This document shows positions 59,938 through 64,000 of a stretch of DNA of 64,000 bases, one piece after another. The stretch is from JANQPX01 sp039197065 (lineage in GTDB: Bacteria > Pseudomonadota > Alphaproteobacteria > Geminicoccales > Geminicoccaceae). Positions within the stretch are counted from its first letter, which is position 1; each line of letters begins with the position of its first letter. The stretch covers positions 24,234 through 88,233 of the forward strand of contig JBCCUL010000026.1 of the NCBI GenBank assembly GCA_039197065.1. The letters are read 5' to 3'. The notes beneath the pieces are model-generated. The model made no database searches and was not told the origin of the DNA. It was given only the letters and a program-made list of their open reading frames with translations. Position numbers and translations under genes: made by a program.

Positions 59938-61154
59938 TCATGCCGGAGACATCTGCCAAGTCGCCGAAAGGCCGCGTTCTGATCATCGACGATGAAGAGA
60001 ACGTGCTCCTTGGGCTTCGACGCCAGTTGCATCAGCGCTTTGATCTCGTTCTGGCAAAAAGCGGCGATGAAGGTCTCGCCAAGCTTCGCGAGCATGATCC
60101 GATACCTGTCGTGGTCTGCGACATGAACATGCCCGGACGTTCGGGCATCGAGGTTCTTGCCGACATTGCCGAACAGTCGCCTGATACCGTGCGCATCATG
60201 CTGACCGGTCAAGCCGATCTGACCACGGCGATGAATGCCGTAAACCATGGCAATATTTTTCGCTTCTACACCAAGCCATGCGCGGCCGATGTTCTGGCGG
60301 GCGGTCTTGACGCCGGGCTCGAACAATACCGGCTGGTGACGGCCGAGCGGGATCTCCTGAACAAGACGCTTGCCGGCAGCATCAAGGTCCTCACGGATGT
60401 CCTCGCCTTGATCGACGCCGACAGCTTCGGACGTACCGAACGCGCGCGTCGGCTGATCAAGGAGGTCTCGGAATCGCTCGGCCTCGGACGCCATCTTTGG
60501 AAGTTGGAGATGGCGACGATGCTGGCGCCGATCGGCCTGGTCGCTCTGCCGCCCGGGCTCGCAAAAAAGGCCAGGAGCAATGATCTCCTGACACCGGTCG
60601 AGCGGGAGATGGTCGATGCTTCGGCGGCGACGGCCCACAAGCTAATTTGCAATATCCCGCGGCTGCAAGAAGTGGCCGACTACGTCTTCTATCAGCGTAA
60701 GAACATGGATGGCAGCGGCTTTCCGGATGATGACAAGGCCGGCCGCGACATTCCCGTCGGTGCACGCATACTTCGAATCATCAATGACTTCGCGCAAAGC
60801 GTCGATCAGGGAATCGATGCACGGGACACCCTTGGCCTGATGGGCAAACGCGATGATTTCTACGACCAGGCGCTGCTGAAGAAGATCGCGCCCATCATCA
60901 TGAGTCACCGTTCGGAGACGGACGACGCCAAGGCTCAAGTGATCGAGGTGCTGCTTGGTTCTTTATGCGCGGGTGACGTCCTTCAATCCGCCATCACCGA
61001 TCAAGACAACGAAGACCTTATTCTCGCCAAGGGTTCGACGATCACCGAGCTCTATATCGAACGTCTCCAAAATCTCAACCGAGTTCGCAAACTGTCACCC
61101 AAGGTGCTGGTGCGCCGAAATGTCGATGGGTCAGCCTTGGCCGAGTCGGCCTGA
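59934..61154 (+). CDS. Response regulator with degenerate HD-GYP domain
   Basis: Receiver domain: IIDDEEN, phosphoacceptor Asp in VCDMNMPGRSG, Thr in MLTGQAD, Lys in YTKPCAA. The C-terminal 250 residues align with RpfG-type HD-GYP, but the HDIGKIG motif reads APIGLVAL, the downstream HHE reads QRKN, and GYP is GFP in DGSGFPDDD. The metal ligands for cyclic-di-GMP hydrolysis are thus lost, so a binding or scaffold role is likely. The TTG start overlaps the previous stop (TTGA); ATG 59940 is an alternative. Confidence 0.88.
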   Translation: MIMPETSAKSPKGRVLIIDDEENVLLGLRRQLHQRFDLVLAKSGDEGLAKLREHDPIPVVVCDMNMPGRSGIEVLADIAEQSPDTVRIMLTGQADLTTAMNAVNHGNIFRFYTKPCAADVLAGGLDAGLEQYRLVTAERDLLNKTLAGSIKVLTDVLALIDADSFGRTERARRLIKEVSESLGLGRHLWKLEMATMLAPIGLVALPPGLAKKARSNDLLTPVEREMVDASAATAHKLICNIPRLQEVADYVFYQRKNMDGSGFPDDDKAGRDIPVGARILRIINDFAQSVDQGIDARDTLGLMGKRDDFYDQALLKKIAPIIMSHRSETDDAKAQVIEVLLGSLCAGDVLQSAITDQDNEDLILAKGSTITELYIERLQNLNRVRKLSPKVLVRRNVDGSALAESA

Positions 61155-61203
61155 TCTGGTCCTCCGCTCGATTATTGGAAATGTAGCGAAAAGGAGCTGC
61201 CTT

Positions 61204-62079
61204 ATGTTGCCACCGCTGATGCGTCTTAGGAACGTGATCGCGCTCGCCGCGATCCTGACCGCTTCGCTTCCCGCAGCCATGGCAGCGTCTGAAACGACGC
61301 AGACCCTGACCTTCGGCGTCGTGCCGCAACAATCAGCCAGCCGGCTTGCCCAGATCTGGGTGCCGGTCTTCGATCATCTGAGCGAGCAAACAGGCACGAA
61401 GATTCAATTCGCGACCGCGAAGGACATCCCCGCCTTCGAGGCCTGCCTGGCGCGCGGCGCCTATGATTTCGCCTACATGAACCCCTACCACTACACCACC
61501 TTCCACACTCTGTCCGGCTATGAAGCCTTTGCCCGGCAGGAGAAGAAGAGGCTGCGCGGCCTGATCGTGGTGCGCGCCGACAGCAATTATGAGCATCTGG
61601 AAGAACTAGACGATCAGTCGATCGCCTTCCCATCGCCCGCGGCATTCGGGGCGAGCGTCATTCCTCGGGCCGAAATGAAAAGCCGGGAGATGGCGATCAG
61701 GCCGTCCTATGTGAAGTCCCATGATTCGGTCTATCGCGCCGTCATCGCTGGCCTCTTCCCTGCAGGCGGTGGCGTGCTCCGCACCTTCAACAATGTGCCC
61801 GAAGCCGACCGGGCGAAGCTTCGCGTGCTTTATCGCACCGACGCCTACACGCCTCACGCCTTCGCTGCTCATCCGAGAGTCGACGCCGCTTTGGTCGACC
61901 GGATCGCCAAGATGATGGTCGCGATGTCGAAGGAGCGCCCGGAGCTTTTAAAGACCGTTGGCATGGGCGGTATCCAGTCCTCCGAAGATGCTGACTGGAA
62001 CGACGTGCGCTCGCTTCGCCTTTCCCGCAGCGAGACGGAAATTGTGCTCGGCGAACGGATCGCATGTCATTCCGACTGA
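61204..62079 (+). CDS. PhnD/SsuA/transferrin-family periplasmic substrate-binding protein
   Basis: A 291-residue protein with a Sec signal peptide (residues 1-28, ending AMAA), then LTFGVVPQQSASRLAQIWVPVFDHLSEQTG, the typical opening of PhnD-like phosphonate or oxyanion binding proteins, and FAYMNPYHYTTF in the ligand cleft. AAGGAG lies seven bases before ATG 61204. It overlaps the next gene, a membrane histidine kinase, by 16 bp. It thus probably serves as an extracytoplasmic ligand sensor for that kinase rather than as a transporter component; no ABC permease is nearby. Confidence 0.87.
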   Translation: MLPPLMRLRNVIALAAILTASLPAAMAASETTQTLTFGVVPQQSASRLAQIWVPVFDHLSEQTGTKIQFATAKDIPAFEACLARGAYDFAYMNPYHYTTFHTLSGYEAFARQEKKRLRGLIVVRADSNYEHLEELDDQSIAFPSPAAFGASVIPRAEMKSREMAIRPSYVKSHDSVYRAVIAGLFPAGGGVLRTFNNVPEADRAKLRVLYRTDAYTPHAFAAHPRVDAALVDRIAKMMVAMSKERPELLKTVGMGGIQSSEDADWNDVRSLRLSRSETEIVLGERIACHSD

Positions 62080-64000
62080 AAACCGTCCTCGGCATCGCCT
62101 GTATCGAGGCGCTGCTGCTGACCATTCTGGTGATCAGCGGGCTAAACTATCTCAGCAGCTCGAATGCGGATCAGTTGCAGCAGCGCGCGGCGACCACGGC
62201 AAAGCTGGTGGCGACCATGACCGGCGATGCCGTGATCGCCGTCGATCTGGCAACGCTCGATGTTCTGGTCGAACAGGCGCTTAGGAATCCGGATCTCGTT
62301 TACCTGCGCATCCGCTCCGCCAATGGCACGGTGCTGAGTGAAGGCGGAACAGCAGAGGCGCTCGCGGCTTCTTTCGTCCAGGACGAAACGGTCGCGCAGG
62401 CCCGGTCTGATCAGAGGCTAGACGTCAGCGCGCCGATCACCGTCGCCGGATCCGAATTCGGCCAGGTCGAGATCGGCCTTTCAACAGCGACACTGGATAG
62501 CATCTTTGGCGACGCCTTAGTCTGGATGGTCGGCATAGCCCTCTCCGAGATGGTGCTCGTCGCCTTGCTCGGCTTGGCGCTTGGCCATTACCTCACCCGC
62601 CAGCTGATGATGCTGAAGCGTGGCGCCAAGCAGGTGGCGAGCGGTGATTTCGGCTATCAGATTCCGATCGACGGACGCGACGAACTCGCAGAGACCGCCG
62701 ATAGCTTCAACAGCATGTCGACGGCGCTCGCACGCTATGCGGAAATGGCCGAGGACGCGCGGCGCAAAGCGGAAGCTGGCAGGGAGCTCGCCGAGAGTAC
62801 GCTTAAAGATGCGCTCGACAGCATGCGCGATCATGTCCTGGTGATCGACGATGAAGGCCGTGTCGTCCTTGCCAATCGAAGCTACCGCAGGCTCTACTGC
62901 CAAGGTGCTTACCCTGAATGCGCCGAGAACGCCTTTGCCGCGGAAGCTGAGCGCAACGAGGGGCAGACGAAGGACTATGTCGAAGCGCGTCTTGAGAAAC
63001 TGGCGACCCCGCTGACCGCGCCCCGTTGGGAAGCGAAGTTGACGGATGGACGGCATCTGCTGATTGCGCAGCAACCCATGTCGACGGGTGGCGCCGTGAT
63101 CGTTCAGACCGATGTCAGCGAACTCTACCAAGCACTCGAAGAAAACCGCCTGCTGCAGCAAGAACTCATCCAACGCAAGAAGTCGGAAGCGATTGGAACA
63201 CTTGCAGGCGGCCTGGCGCATGAGATCAATACGCCCGTCCAGGTGATCGCCGACAATGCCACCTTCGTTGCCGAGACCATCGGCGAGATCATCCAGATGG
63301 TCGATCAGCTGTCGGAAGACGACATCGACAGGGACGGTCTTTCGAAGCGGCTTGAAGCGATCGACTGGGCGTTTGTCAAAGATGAAATCCCGCAGGCCCT
63401 CGCCGACATGGCTGATGGTACCGGGCGCGTGCGTGATCTCATTCAGACGTTCAAGCAGCTCGCAAAGCCGGACGGCACCGCCATCAGCCTGGTGGAGCTC
63501 GACGATGTCGTGCAGTCAGCGATCGACGACACGAGGAATAGCTGGACTTCGATTGCCGAGATCCGAACCGACGTCCCCGATGACATGCCGCTGGTCCCTT
63601 GCCAGACCGATCAGATCAGACAGGTTCTTCGCCATTTGATCGTCAACGCGGCGCACGCCATCGAAGACCGCGGCGCTGGCGAGCCGGGGCTGATATCGAT
63701 CCGCATGAGCTGCCATCAGGACCATGCGCGAATCGAGGTCGAAGACAATGGCTGCGGCATCCCGCAGAGCGATCTCGATTGCATCTACGACGTTCTGTTC
63801 ACCACCAAAGAACCCGGCCGCGGCAGTGGCGAAGGCCTTGCCCTTACCCACATGTATGTCACCCGCGGACATGGCGGTCACATCAGGGTCGAATCGGTGA
63901 CGGGCGAAGGGACGCGTTTTACCGTCGATCTGCCCCTCGCCAACCCCCGATCTGCCGAAATCGGCGACGAGCAGAAGCAGCTTCAAGAAGAAGACGTCGA
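62064..64000 (+). CDS. Membrane sensor histidine kinase (HAMP-PAS-like-HisKA-HATPase), 3' end outside window
   Basis: The frame is open from ATG 62064 to the window end (645 codons). A helix at residues 7-29, a periplasmic domain (about 30-150), a second helix (about 152-175) and a HAMP-like segment (KQVASGDFGYQIPIDGRDELAETADSFNSM in parts) are followed by a PAS-like domain (HVLVIDDEGRVVLANRSYRRLY). The kinase core has GGLAHEINTPVQ (His near 386), NAAHAI, EDNGCGIP, FTTKEPGRGSGEGLAL and TRFTVDLPL. It resembles the soluble kinase at 58097 and overlaps the PhnD-like gene, suggesting that the binding protein feeds ligand information to its periplasmic domain. Confidence 0.9.
   Translation, partial: MSFRLKTVLGIACIEALLLTILVISGLNYLSSSNADQLQQRAATTAKLVATMTGDAVIAVDLATLDVLVEQALRNPDLVYLRIRSANGTVLSEGGTAEALAASFVQDETVAQARSDQRLDVSAPITVAGSEFGQVEIGLSTATLDSIFGDALVWMVGIALSEMVLVALLGLALGHYLTRQLMMLKRGAKQVASGDFGYQIPIDGRDELAETADSFNSMSTALARYAEMAEDARRKAEAGRELAESTLKDALDSMRDHVLVIDDEGRVVLANRSYRRLYCQGAYPECAENAFAAEAERNEGQTKDYVEARLEKLATPLTAPRWEAKLTDGRHLLIAQQPMSTGGAVIVQTDVSELYQALEENRLLQQELIQRKKSEAIGTLAGGLAHEINTPVQVIADNATFVAETIGEIIQMVDQLSEDDIDRDGLSKRLEAIDWAFVKDEIPQALADMADGTGRVRDLIQTFKQLAKPDGTAISLVELDDVVQSAIDDTRNSWTSIAEIRTDVPDDMPLVPCQTDQIRQVLRHLIVNAAHAIEDRGAGEPGLISIRMSCHQDHARIEVEDNGCGIPQSDLDCIYDVLFTTKEPGRGSGEGLALTHMYVTRGHGGHIRVESVTGEGTRFTVDLPLANPRSAEIGDEQKQLQEEDV

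Overview
The window is a chromosomal stretch of a GC-rich alphaproteobacterium, most likely a marine member of the Hyphomicrobiales (Rhizobiales). The pointers are a CtrA-type site (TTAA-N7-TTAACC), an Irr/ICE-type palindrome in front of dps, a cupin DMSP lyase of the DddL type, BMP-family nucleoside transport, a SoxR with its [2Fe-2S] cysteine cluster, and class II (B12) ribonucleotide reductase. Genus is not resolved; DddL plus this gene mix would fit an Aurantimonadaceae-like marine lineage, but that is inference. I saw no rRNA, tRNA, CRISPR array, prophage or intact insertion sequence.

Layout. 1-8.4 kb: 3' end of nrdJ with its terminator, a gene-free stretch with DnaA-like boxes, an N-formylglutamate amidohydrolase / YbdK / DUF1244 operon, and a divergent class A penicillin-binding protein behind a CtrA-type site. 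8.5-12.7 kb: maleylacetoacetate isomerase, 2-hydroxyacid dehydrogenase, HpcH/HpaI aldolase, a YceI protein and pdxH. 12.7-19.6 kb (minus strand): one tightly coupled operon that runs from a RibD-type reductase through a BchC-like dehydrogenase, a PTPS-fold protein that lacks key residues, a glycosyltransferase and a methyltransferase, then through a (Met-Thr-Gly)7 minigene into a DNA exonuclease and an ATP-dependent DNA ligase. Divergent from it (19.9-22.7 kb) lie a CDP-alcohol phosphatidyltransferase, a RibA-type GTP cyclohydrolase II and an alanyl-tRNA editing protein. I regard the RibD/ADH/PTPS/GT/MTase/CDP-AP/RibA set as the best candidate for an undescribed pathway: a dedicated route from GTP to a glycosylated and possibly lipid-linked pyrimidine or pterin.

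22.9-37.2 kb: a cytochrome b561-YceI fusion, an alpha/beta hydrolase, ugpBAE without ugpC, dddL behind a perfect palindrome, apt with a purine/nucleoside-type BMP ABC transporter, and a two-gene ABC-2 exporter. 37.4-45.8 kb: a sigma-54 promoter driving amtB and a 53-residue membrane protein, a rhomboid protease, glutaryl-CoA dehydrogenase, the F420 genes cofD and cofE, a DapA-family lyase/aldolase, and a soxR / VOC pair with a MerR-type 19-bp-spacer promoter. 45.9-57.1 kb: methyltransferase, CDF transporter, TetR/MBL operon with twin operators, dps, a membrane-anchored STAND NTPase with nearly identical 120-bp TPR repeats, another methyltransferase, a 5'-nucleotidase and an SDR. 57.2-64 kb: a signalling cluster of two histidine kinases, three receiver proteins (one with HDOD, one with a degenerate HD-GYP, one with an uncharacterised C-terminal domain) and a PhnD-like periplasmic binding protein; the last kinase runs off the window.

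An ~80-bp dispersed repeat (hairpin around TGGCNTGGCCA, then CATTGACTT, then GGTATGCG) occurs about six times, always at 3' ends of genes, and in two unrelated genes it supplies the last codons (Val-Ala-Trp-Pro-Pro/Arg-His-stop).
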